Origin: Shewanella sp. KX20019
Lineage (GTDB): Bacteria > Pseudomonadota > Gammaproteobacteria > Enterobacterales > Shewanellaceae
Assembly: GCF_016757755.1 (NCBI RefSeq)
Contig: NZ_CP068437.1
Span: 2,852,001-2,916,000 of the forward strand
Direction: 5' to 3'
Length of the DNA: 64,000 nt
Below are positions 26,934-34,431 of this stretch, one piece after another. Below the pieces are notes generated by a model, which searched no databases, had not been told where the DNA came from, and was given only the letters and a program-made list of their open reading frames with translations. The first letter of the stretch is position 1. Every line of letters starts with the position of its first letter. The position numbers and the translations under genes were made by a program.

Positions 26934-28463
26934 TTAATGAAGTTTGTTAGGTAAGATTGGCGTCCCTTGTGCCAGCGTTTTGTAGGACTCTGCCCACGCC
27001 TTTTTATCGGGATCGACATAAGAGGCTATTAGCGATGGTTGAGCTCGACGCTTTACCTTAGAGTGGCATATTTCCGTTGCTGGAGTTACCTGTTCTATTG
27101 TATGAACCCTTGCCTCATCAAAAGGCGTTTTCAGAGAACTGCTCGGTTCTAGGCTTAATCTTCGTGTCGGTTCAAGCTGTAAATGCTCTTCACGCTCGAA
27201 CTCTATATTTACAGTGTCAGTACTTAAACCGTCAGTCCCTATAGCCAATATTAACCCGTCGACAAGGCGTAGCTTGCTTGTTGCCACTTTAATCGCTGTA
27301 TCTTTATTAATTGCATGGGAACTATTAACAAATAGGGCTTCATCATTCGTTTTCTGTGGAAGTAGTGGACAATTAATGACAGTACTATAATTCGCTAGCC
27401 CTTTAGGCGCTGCGACCCGTACTTGGCAGTGCTCTTGAGTAAATAAATCATAACTAAGTGAAGTACTATCAAGCAAGTCATCACTCTGCAAAGGCTGATT
27501 AATCAAACAAGCACTCACGCCCAATAGACTTTCTTTTAAATGAGGAGGCAGTAGCGGTAAGCTAAAGGTGGGGCTAGGCCAGCCACCTCGGCGCTTAATA
27601 ATATTGACTTCAGTCATCCCTAAATCGCTATTTGAAAATCGGCTTAAACTGGATTGCTTCTGTTCAGCATGCTTAGGCACGAGTTTCAACATCGATGTTT
27701 CGACGAGACTTGCGCTTTGACTATGATTACCCTGACTCTCGTCAGTATTTAACGCCGAAAAGTACGCTCTTTGTAACACCAGGCGTAAATTAACAGGGTG
27801 CGACTGCTGTGCATTGATTGTTGGTAGATAGAGCATACACAAGGCTTCCCCTTTCTCTGCTGCGAGTTGCAGTCTTCTCGCCTCTGTTGTCGATAAGTTG
27901 TCTAACCAAGCTAATACGAGCGGTACGCAGCCACTCGCTAACGCTTGTTCAATAGCCCACAAGCGCTCTTTTCGCTCTGCAGTATCGATCCAGAGCAAGC
28001 GATCGACATCCAGCCCTTGTTGTAACAATGCTTGCGGCGAAGGAATGTGAGGCGGTGCCACCAACATCACCATTGCATCATTAGTTTGCGTTGATGACAC
28101 ATCATGGCTTAGCAGTTGTTTCAATAGAGGCAAGACGATACTCAGCTCACCTTGACCAACACCATCACATAAAATTTCACACACACCAATTTGCGGCCAA
28201 CCATTATCAGCAAGCTTTTCATCTAGCAACGAAAAACCTGTCGAATAGGCCACATGTGACTGCCACTGCTGCCCACGCCAGATATCCTGCCGTGCTAACA
28301 ATTGAGCCAGCGAGTGAGTCTCAGTTCTATTATCACAGTCAGTGACATCGTTTATTCGCTGGGAATTGGCGGTTACAGGTTTAAAGAAACTGGTATTCTC
28401 AATCTGCTCTGACGCTTCTTTATCTTGTAATACTGAAAATGCCTTCGCGCTTGAGTGCCCCAT
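26934..28463 (-). CDS. imuA: ImuA, RecA-like SOS mutagenesis protein (long form)
   Basis: 509 residues, about twice the common ImuA/SulA-like size. The RecA-like core covers about residues 50-265 (YSTGFSLLDEKLADNGWPQIG; GQGELSIVLPLLKQLL; RLLWIDTAERKERLWAIEQAL; LRLVLQRAYFSAL), where a full Walker A lysine is not evident. About 240 residues follow that look weakly conserved and hydrophilic, ending in RRAQPSLIASYVDPDKKAWA. AGGTGG lies close before the ATG. The gene is first in imuA-imuB-dnaE2 and has a LexA box about 90 bases upstream. The long C-terminal region is the odd feature. Confidence 0.88.
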   Translation of the reverse strand: MGHSSAKAFSVLQDKEASEQIENTSFFKPVTANSQRINDVTDCDNRTETHSLAQLLARQDIWRGQQWQSHVAYSTGFSLLDEKLADNGWPQIGVCEILCDGVGQGELSIVLPLLKQLLSHDVSSTQTNDAMVMLVAPPHIPSPQALLQQGLDVDRLLWIDTAERKERLWAIEQALASGCVPLVLAWLDNLSTTEARRLQLAAEKGEALCMLYLPTINAQQSHPVNLRLVLQRAYFSALNTDESQGNHSQSASLVETSMLKLVPKHAEQKQSSLSRFSNSDLGMTEVNIIKRRGGWPSPTFSLPLLPPHLKESLLGVSACLINQPLQSDDLLDSTSLSYDLFTQEHCQVRVAAPKGLANYSTVINCPLLPQKTNDEALFVNSSHAINKDTAIKVATSKLRLVDGLILAIGTDGLSTDTVNIEFEREEHLQLEPTRRLSLEPSSSLKTPFDEARVHTIEQVTPATEICHSKVKRRAQPSLIASYVDPDKKAWAESYKTLAQGTPILPNKLH

Positions 28464-28550
28464 GTGCCCACCTTTCTATTGTGATAAAAACGTACTCATC
28501 ATTTAAAGTGCTACGCCTTTGTCACAGGCTGTATGATACTCAAATTTAAA

Positions 28551-28570
28551 TACTGTACATACATACAGTA
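28551..28570 (-). promoter_or_regulatory. LexA (SOS) box upstream of imuA
   Basis: The 20-base element TACTGTACATACATACAGTA is a perfect CTGT-N8-ACAG with matching TA and TA flanks, very close to the gammaproteobacterial LexA consensus. It sits about 88 bases upstream of the imuA start and is the only such box I noticed in the window. It should repress the imuA-imuB-dnaE2 unit until RecA-stimulated LexA cleavage. Confidence 0.95.
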
Positions 28571-28618
28571 TAATTATCTTTATTGAGATCGCAAGTACTC
28601 GATGCAGATCTTCAAGCC

Positions 28619-28648
28619 AAAAAAAACGCCCCTCTGTTGAGGGGCGTT
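28619..28648 (-). terminator. Rho-independent terminator after def
   Basis: A ten-base-pair stem (AACGCCCCTC with GAGGGGCGTT, loop TGTT) is followed on the minus strand by a run of eight T. It lies about 45 bases past the peptide deformylase stop and before the imuA promoter region, so it insulates the SOS unit from def. Confidence 0.9.
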
Positions 28649-28694
28649 ATCAAATAATGCTTTGCTACGGCGTAAAAAACTTTAAGGCACGGCC

Positions 28695-29189
28695 CTAATA
28701 TTTATATTTTTTCACCTTTTTAAGCGCTATCTGCTGTTTTAACATTGATAGGTGGTCAGTGAATACGACGCCATTGAGATGATCCATCTCATGTTGCAAT
28801 ACAATAGCAAGAAACTCATCGGTATCGATTTCGAATGCTTGCCCTGTACGGTCTAATGCTGTGACTTTCACGCCTTCATGGCGATTTACTTTCGCACGGT
28901 AACCTGGAATGGACAAACAGCCCTCTTCCCCTTGAAAATCACCGCGTGTTTCTATTATTTCAGGGTTAATCAATACCATCGGCTGATCGCGCTCTTCAGA
29001 CAAGTCGATAACCAAAATAGCATGTAAGCTACCGACTTGAGTTGCCGCAAGTCCGATACCGTCATCGGTGTCGTACATGGTTTCAATCAAATCATCAATA
29101 AAACCCTGCACCGCATCAATATCCTTAACGGGTTCAGCTTTTCGTTTCAGCCGCTCATCAGGGATCGTTAAAATGTCTAACACTGCCAT
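28695..29189 (-). CDS. def: Peptide deformylase
   Basis: 164 residues, normal length. It removes the N-formyl group from nascent proteins. All three metalloenzyme motifs are intact: GIGLAATQVG (residues 44-53), EGCLS with the metal-binding Cys (near residue 90), and QHEMDHLNG with the catalytic Glu and two His (near residues 132-140). No fmt or other translation gene accompanies it, so this is probably an additional paralogue to one beside fmt. It is a single-gene unit bounded by its own terminator. Confidence 0.95.
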   Translation of the reverse strand: MAVLDILTIPDERLKRKAEPVKDIDAVQGFIDDLIETMYDTDDGIGLAATQVGSLHAILVIDLSEERDQPMVLINPEIIETRGDFQGEEGCLSIPGYRAKVNRHEGVKVTALDRTGQAFEIDTDEFLAIVLQHEMDHLNGVVFTDHLSMLKQQIALKKVKKYKY

Positions 29190-29489
29190 ATCATTATCAC
29201 ACTAGTATTAACTAAAAAATTTCGCGCTATTATGACCGAATCAGCCACAAAGGCAACTCTGGCGCGCCTTAACTTAAGACACTTTTCATTGTTATCTCTG
29301 AAAAATAGATAAAACAGAGAGCAACAATCACCCGATAAGTCATAGTGCCGGTAGCGTAACCCCTCTCAATTGCCTTAAATCAACGACTGCTACTTAGCGT
29401 AAAACAACTCAGAAATCACACAATTCGATCCATTCTAGTGATAGCTATGTTAACATTCACGCAAATGTATAAAATATACGGATAATAAT
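29190..29489. other. Divergent promoter region between def and the POT-like transporter
   Basis: This 300-base stretch separates two divergent genes and contains no credible reading frame. AT-rich blocks near 29190-29225 (def side) and 29440-29485 (transporter side, including TATAAAATATAC) are probable promoter regions, but I cannot define a -35/-10 pair with good spacing on either strand. Confidence 0.4.
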
Positions 29490-31211
29490 ATGACACAAGC
29501 TGTGCGCTCCCCTTTACCCCCGACATTCTTTGTCGCTAATACTATGGAGATCTTTGAAAGACTCGCTTGGTATGGATTTTTTGCCCTGTCATCGCTTTAT
29601 ATGACCTCACCACAAAATCAAGGTGGATTAGGTTTTTCAGATCAAGAGCGTGGCCTACTACAAGGAATGATCCCTTTCTTCTTATACCTTTTCCCTGTGC
29701 TGACAGGTGCACTCGCGGACCGTTACGGTTACCGGAAAATGTTTCTCATCTCTTACGCGATAATGTGTCCCAGTTATTATGTATTGGGTCAGGTCGATAG
29801 CTTTAGTGGCTTCTTTATCGCCTTTATGGGCGTTGCCATTGGCGCGGCATGTTTTAAGCCAGTCGTCACTGGGACCATTGCCCGTACTACCGATGACACT
29901 AACCGTGGCTTAGGTTTTGGCATATTTTACATGATGGTTAATATTGGTGGGTTCTTAGGGCCATTTATTGCCGGTTACGTTCGTGCAATAAGCTGGGACT
30001 GGGTATTCATTATGTCTGCATTCTGGATCGGACTTAACTTTATCCCTGCACTTTTATTCTACAAAGAGCCGACGGATCAAAACAGCCAAAAAGGTAAACC
30101 ACTAAAGGCCGTTTTCAGCGATATTCAAGAAGTACTCGGTAATGCCCGCTTCGCTATACTATTTTTTGGTACGCTGATGATATTAATGTCTTTTGGCGCC
30201 AAATGGATCACTGGTGAAACCACACTGATCATCTATGCATGTTGGTTTAGCGGTCATTTTATTTGGGACAAATTGGCTTCATCTAAGCAAAGCGCCCCTT
30301 GGTATGGTCAAAAAATTAGTTTAGGTAATAAACCGTTTGTGATCTATCTACTCATCCTGTCTGGTATGTGGATGGTGTATCAGCAAATCTTTATTACGTT
30401 ACCTATCTATATCCGTGACTTTGTCGACACCACTGATCTGGTGTTGATGTTAGTCAACTACCCTGAGGTGCAGCAATTTTTCGCACCTGTCGATATCAGC
30501 TTACTTCAGTCAGAAGTCACTCGTTTAGCGCAAGAGTTCAGTGCGGGCACCTTAAATGCGAAACAAGCCTATTTTGAATTGGTGCATGCCAAGGTAATGG
30601 TACCAACAACCGAAATAAGCCAAGCATTGACCGCAATTGGACAAAGTCCAGCTTTAGCAGCGCAATACGCCCAAAGCTGGGCCAGTGAACATCGCCAAGT
30701 TAACCCTGAGTACCTAATCGGACTTAACTTCTTATCGATTGTCCTGATGCAACTGCTTATTAGCCGTTTTGTTGAACGCTTCCAAGCCCTTCCAGTACTG
30801 GTAGGTGGAACCATTATCCTAGCGCTAGGTACTGCCATTGGCGGATTTGCGCATGGGGCCGTCATGGGTGGTGCAATGGTGCTCACTTCAATCTTAGTAT
30901 TCTCTATTGGGGAAATGGTTGCCTCACCAAAGAGCCAAGAATATGTCGCCAGTTTTGCGCCCAATGATAAAAAAGCCATGTTTATGGGCTACTATTTTGT
31001 ATCGTCGGCTATTGGCTTTTTACTGGCGGGTCCATTATCAGGCTATCTATATTCAGAAGTAGCCAAAGGTGCTGAACGTCCAGATTTGATGTGGTTTATT
31101 ATTGGCGGACTCGGTCTACTGACCGCGTTAGGATTAATCATTTTCCATAAATTTGGCGTTACACCACAAGCAGAAGATGCAATTGACAGCGAGCTAGCTC
31201 AAGCAAACTAA
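29490..31211 (+). CDS. POT/MFS-family transporter (peptide transporter-like)
   Basis: 573 residues with about 12 hydrophobic helices. The first helix holds EIFERLAWYGFFAL, matching the ExxER-x-YG proton-coupling motif of proton-dependent oligopeptide transporters, and ALADRYGYRKMF is the MFS loop motif. FYMMVNIGGFLGPFIAGYV is the helix 4/5 signature of POT proteins. A hydrophilic insertion of about 100 residues (about 310-410) splits the two halves and is larger than usual. The substrate may be small peptides or amino-acid derivatives; I cannot specify. It has its own terminator. Confidence 0.8.
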   Translation: MTQAVRSPLPPTFFVANTMEIFERLAWYGFFALSSLYMTSPQNQGGLGFSDQERGLLQGMIPFFLYLFPVLTGALADRYGYRKMFLISYAIMCPSYYVLGQVDSFSGFFIAFMGVAIGAACFKPVVTGTIARTTDDTNRGLGFGIFYMMVNIGGFLGPFIAGYVRAISWDWVFIMSAFWIGLNFIPALLFYKEPTDQNSQKGKPLKAVFSDIQEVLGNARFAILFFGTLMILMSFGAKWITGETTLIIYACWFSGHFIWDKLASSKQSAPWYGQKISLGNKPFVIYLLILSGMWMVYQQIFITLPIYIRDFVDTTDLVLMLVNYPEVQQFFAPVDISLLQSEVTRLAQEFSAGTLNAKQAYFELVHAKVMVPTTEISQALTAIGQSPALAAQYAQSWASEHRQVNPEYLIGLNFLSIVLMQLLISRFVERFQALPVLVGGTIILALGTAIGGFAHGAVMGGAMVLTSILVFSIGEMVASPKSQEYVASFAPNDKKAMFMGYYFVSSAIGFLLAGPLSGYLYSEVAKGAERPDLMWFIIGGLGLLTALGLIIFHKFGVTPQAEDAIDSELAQAN

Positions 31212-31228
31212 CCTCAATAAGCATGTTA

Positions 31229-31265
31229 AAGCCCGCACTAATTTCATTAGTGTGGGCTTTTTATT
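31229..31265 (+). terminator. Rho-independent terminator after the POT-like transporter
   Basis: Stem AGCCCGCACTAAT with ATTAGTGTGGGCT (one G-T pair), short loop, then TTTTTATT. It lies 18 bases after the transporter stop and lies between two convergent genes. Confidence 0.9.
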
Positions 31266-31295
31266 GGGTACTAATACCCATTACATTAAATATCA

Positions 31296-31970
31296 TTAAA
31301 ACTGGGAGCGAACCGCAAATACCCATTGGGTATCATCCGTTTCTATATCCTCAAGCTTTTCCCAATCATACTGATAACGCACCACCCATGACCATTGTGG
31401 ATTCACTTGATAACCCATCGCTAACCAAGCTCGCGTATCAAAACGTTCAACGCCATCAATACCTGCATTACCTCTGGCATACAGCTCAGTGTACCAATGT
31501 TCGGTAATCGGTTTTAGCACTGTAATACTGGCATTAGCTGCAGTGCTATCGGTATAAGACTTAACGGCTAAGTGGTTAACGGCAAACTCTGTAAACACTT
31601 GGGTGTTTAACCAGCCTTTATGTTCATGCATCAAACCCAGCTGATACTGATAATGGCTAGCTTTACCTTGAGGTGTATCGCTCTTACCATGGTCAATCGA
31701 TGCTCTAAGATGCCACTGATTAGAAGATGAGTACAGATAACCAAAATGCCATTTATCACCGCTAGTATTGGTGTTGACAGAGAATTTTTGCTGGCTCGTC
31801 GCCAAACTACCACCCACTTTCAGGACATCACCATCGAAGCCAACATAAAGCGAATCACTTAGGTTTAGTGGGTCGGCAATATGACGATACTGTTCGGCCA
31901 TAGCTGGAACAGAAACAGTAGATAACAACAGTAATGAGCTAAAGAAAGGTTTGATGACCTGCACAGACAT
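31296..31970 (-). CDS. Outer membrane beta-barrel protein
   Basis: 224 residues from the ATG at 31970, the start of a clear signal peptide (hydrophobic SSLLLLSTVSVPAMA, cleavage near residue 25); an ATG at 31982 adds four residues. The mature protein alternates polar and aromatic residues in strands (KWHFGYLYSS, QWHLRASIDHG, WSWVVRYQYDW) and ends WVFAVRSQF with a terminal Phe, the outer-membrane insertion signal. It could be a small porin-like or structural barrel. No closer family is recognised. No neighbour gives a clue. Confidence 0.75.
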   Translation of the reverse strand: MSVQVIKPFFSSLLLLSTVSVPAMAEQYRHIADPLNLSDSLYVGFDGDVLKVGGSLATSQQKFSVNTNTSGDKWHFGYLYSSSNQWHLRASIDHGKSDTPQGKASHYQYQLGLMHEHKGWLNTQVFTEFAVNHLAVKSYTDSTAANASITVLKPITEHWYTELYARGNAGIDGVERFDTRAWLAMGYQVNPQWSWVVRYQYDWEKLEDIETDDTQWVFAVRSQF

Positions 31971-32156
31971 GATATATACCATAAAAAAGCGCTATTATTA
32001 CTTTGGCGCCAAGTCTCAGCAAGAACTTTTACTTTATATTACAATGTATTAATAAAACAACCATAAACCAATAAAGCATTAACAAATGCAACCCGCATTT
32101 AGTGGGAGATACAAATAAGCGATAGAATTTAATCGAAAATAAAGGGATAGTGACTA

Positions 32157-32510
32157 ATGGCAAGCGACAACAAAGCTTCACCTATGACGCAAATATGGCA
32201 TATTGTGTCTATGATCCCTGAAGGTAGAGTCAGTTCTTATGGAAAAATTGCCGATTTAGCCGGGCTACCAGGTAGAGCTCGTTATGTGTCAAAGGCGCTC
32301 AAATCTGCACCTGATACGCTAGCTTTACCTTGGCATAGAGTAATTAACAGCCAAGGAAAGATCTCGTTTGCCGAGCATACTCAGCCTTATAGAGAGCAAA
32401 TGGAGCTACTACGCAGCGAAGGGGTTGTTGTCAATCGCGGTCGAGTTAAGTTGTCTGATCACGAATGGCTGCCAGATATGGCAACATTAGTGCTTTCGAT
32501 ACCATTTTAA
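32157..32510 (+). CDS. Alkyltransferase-like (ATL) DNA repair protein
   Basis: 117 residues, a stand-alone MGMT C-terminal-type domain. Where O6-methylguanine methyltransferases have PCHRV, this protein reads PWHRVINSQG near residues 62-71, so the acceptor cysteine is replaced by Trp. That is the hallmark of the ATL family (E. coli YbaZ), which binds O6-alkylguanine and hands the lesion to nucleotide excision repair. The arginine finger region GRVSSYGKIADLAGLPGRARYVSKAL is also present. It is followed 30 bases later by the DUF3108 gene. Confidence 0.93.
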   Translation: MASDNKASPMTQIWHIVSMIPEGRVSSYGKIADLAGLPGRARYVSKALKSAPDTLALPWHRVINSQGKISFAEHTQPYREQMELLRSEGVVVNRGRVKLSDHEWLPDMATLVLSIPF

Positions 32511-32540
32511 AGCACATTAAACACTTTTAAGGAGACGTTT

Positions 32541-33344
32541 TTGTCTAAAAAGTCACGTATTTTATTTGCTGTCAGCTTACTATTGACGAGTCATGTCGCC
32601 CTCAGTGACACAACGCCTTTGACTCCTCACACTGCTGAATATCAAGTCAATTATGGCAGCATCGAACTTGGGCGCGCGCGTTATATTTTGGCGGCTGCGG
32701 GTGGGAACGCATTCAAATACCGTTTCGACAGTGATGTCAGTCTACTAATACTGTCTGATCAACGCCATATTCGCAGTGAGTTTACCCTTGAAGACAAGCA
32801 ACTGATCCCAATGCGCTACTCTGTCGAGAGAACAGGGACCGGGCCTAATTTTAGAGAACAAATCGCTTTTGCCAAGGGGCAGAATGTGGTTCATAGCCGC
32901 TATAAAGATGAGCGAGCAAAATTCCCTTACGACGCTGAACTGTTTGATCCTCTCATGGTGCAGTTACAATTTAGGCTCGATATGGCCGCCAATAAAGAAG
33001 AGCTGCATTACACCATGGTCAAAGAGGGAGAGATTGATGACTACGGCTTTAAGATTGTCGGAAAAGAGCGCGTCAATATCGATAGCGGCAGTTACCAAAC
33101 CCTAAAATTTGAAGTGGTGCGTGACAGTACTAAACGGCAAACATTTTTTTGGATGTCTCCCAAGCTAAGCTACCTCCCCATACGCTTAACGCACTTTGAA
33201 AAAGGCAGTAAACAACTCGATATCCAACTGCTAAATTATAAGTTTGAGCAAGACACTGTCGTTCTTCCCCAAGTAATAGCGCCTGTGTTAGCTGATGCTA
33301 TTAAGCCAGAGGCCACAGAGTCAAGCAACGCCACCGAACAATAA
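32541..33344 (+). CDS. DUF3108 family exported protein
   Basis: 267 residues from a TTG with AGGAG seven bases upstream. A signal peptide ends near VALS (about residue 22). The body has the DUF3108 pattern: an N-terminal EYQVNYGSIELGRARYIL, central FDPLMVQLQFRLDM, and YQTLKFEVVRDSTKRQTFFWMSPKLSYLPIRLTHFEKGSKQLD split across residues 183-230, which suggests a periplasmic, beta-rich fold. The biological role of the family is unknown. It often follows unrelated genes, so its position after the ATL gene carries little information. Confidence 0.85.
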   Translation: MSKKSRILFAVSLLLTSHVALSDTTPLTPHTAEYQVNYGSIELGRARYILAAAGGNAFKYRFDSDVSLLILSDQRHIRSEFTLEDKQLIPMRYSVERTGTGPNFREQIAFAKGQNVVHSRYKDERAKFPYDAELFDPLMVQLQFRLDMAANKEELHYTMVKEGEIDDYGFKIVGKERVNIDSGSYQTLKFEVVRDSTKRQTFFWMSPKLSYLPIRLTHFEKGSKQLDIQLLNYKFEQDTVVLPQVIAPVLADAIKPEATESSNATEQ

Positions 33345-33359
33345 CCAATATCACAGCAA

Positions 33360-33392
33360 AAAGCGCGGATAGCCAATAGCTAGCCGCGCTTT
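33360..33392. terminator. Shared terminator between DUF3108 and yafJ-like genes
   Basis: AAAGCGCGG pairs with CCGCGCTTT around a loop that has a small inner stem. On the minus strand it is followed by TTTTT, and on the plus strand by the weaker TTATTAT. It lies between two convergent genes and probably serves the yafJ-like gene best. Confidence 0.75.
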
Positions 33393-33412
33393 ATTATCAG
33401 TCTAGTTCAAAT

Positions 33413-34189
33413 CTAGCCTATCAGTAACTCGCCTTTCTTAAACAGCTTCCATTCACCTGCTGCTAAGACGTTCCACTGTTCATCTTTGGTTAATGGACGA
33501 GTAGCAATAACGGTAACAACATCATTCGGTGTGGTTTCTTTATCAAAATCAATTACCACATCGGTGTCGATTAGCTTGGCTTTACCAAACGGTGCGCATC
33601 GAGTGATGTAGCACAAGTTATTACTGCAATAACTCATCAAGTGCTCACCGTCACTCAAAATCATATTAAACACACCAAGTGCTCTTATCTCATCCGCTAA
33701 TGTCGCAATAAAACGATAAACCGCGAGCATGTCATCAGGCGCTTTATCACCAAACTGCGCGACCACTTTATCCATAATCCAACAAAATGCCATCTCGCTA
33801 TCTGTATCTCCCACGGCATTAAACCGTGTAGAGGCAAACTTCGCTTCATAATCGCTTAGCTGACCATTATGAGCATAAGTCCAATATTGGCCCCATAGCT
33901 CACGCGTAAAAGGATGGGTATTCTCTAGGGACACACAACCACGATTAGCTTGACGAATATGGCTCACAACCACTTCACTCTTAATGGGATAAGATTTTAT
34001 TAATTTTGCAATATGTGAATCACTACTAGGGCGTGCATCTTTAAATGTTCGATTACCCTTACCTTCGTAAAAAGTGATCCCCCAGCCATCAATATGAGGG
34101 CCAGTCACACCACCTCTCTCAGCGAGGCCTGTAAAACTAAATACAATATCGGTCGGCACATTGGCACTCATGGCCAGCAACTCGCACAT
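33413..34189 (-). CDS. yafJ: Class II glutamine amidotransferase, YafJ-like
   Basis: 258 residues. The nucleophile is the N-terminal Cys2 (MCELLAMSANVPTDI), exposed after Met removal, as in Ntn-type glutaminases. VVSHIRQANRGCVSLENTHPF near residues 74-94 and the NGQLSDYEAK segment near residue 113 form the glutamine-binding part. There is no synthetase domain, so the ammonia acceptor is unknown. The E. coli homologue YafJ is likewise uncharacterised. It is transcribed away from fadE. Confidence 0.88.
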   Translation of the reverse strand: MCELLAMSANVPTDIVFSFTGLAERGGVTGPHIDGWGITFYEGKGNRTFKDARPSSDSHIAKLIKSYPIKSEVVVSHIRQANRGCVSLENTHPFTRELWGQYWTYAHNGQLSDYEAKFASTRFNAVGDTDSEMAFCWIMDKVVAQFGDKAPDDMLAVYRFIATLADEIRALGVFNMILSDGEHLMSYCSNNLCYITRCAPFGKAKLIDTDVVIDFDKETTPNDVVTVIATRPLTKDEQWNVLAAGEWKLFKKGELLIG

Positions 34190-34274
34190 TAATCCTAATC
34201 CTGTTCAATAAACCACAACATATTAGTCCATTCTAACCAGTTGCTCACCATAGTGGAATCCTCCCTTAACACAA

Positions 34275-34331
34275 AAAATTTAAACAATTGTTTGAAAAAG
34301 GCTTGTATTAAATTGGGCTAACGTTTAAATT
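34275..34331 (+). promoter_or_regulatory. Candidate PsrA operator and promoter upstream of fadE
   Basis: TTTAAACAATTGTTTGAAA (34279-34297) is an inverted repeat of the AAAC-N4-GTTTG type bound by the TetR-family fatty-acid regulator PsrA. Just downstream TTGTAT (34303-34308) and TAAATT (34326-34331) have 17 bases between, a plausible though weak promoter. The same block, AAATTTAAAC-N4-GTnTGA, occurs upstream of fadD at 59968-59989. Assignment to PsrA is by motif only. Confidence 0.55.
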
Positions 34332-34431
34332 TTATGAGACACAGGTCTGACCACAGACTATAATTGTGACGTTAGCCCGCAAATAAGTGACTCGCTAAAA
34401 GTGATAAGTCACAACTAAAAGGAGAATTACA

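Noticed and set aside
34400..34416. GTGATAAGTCAC resembling a CRP site upstream of fadE
   Set aside because: The half-sites are four bases apart instead of the required six, so it does not fit CRP.
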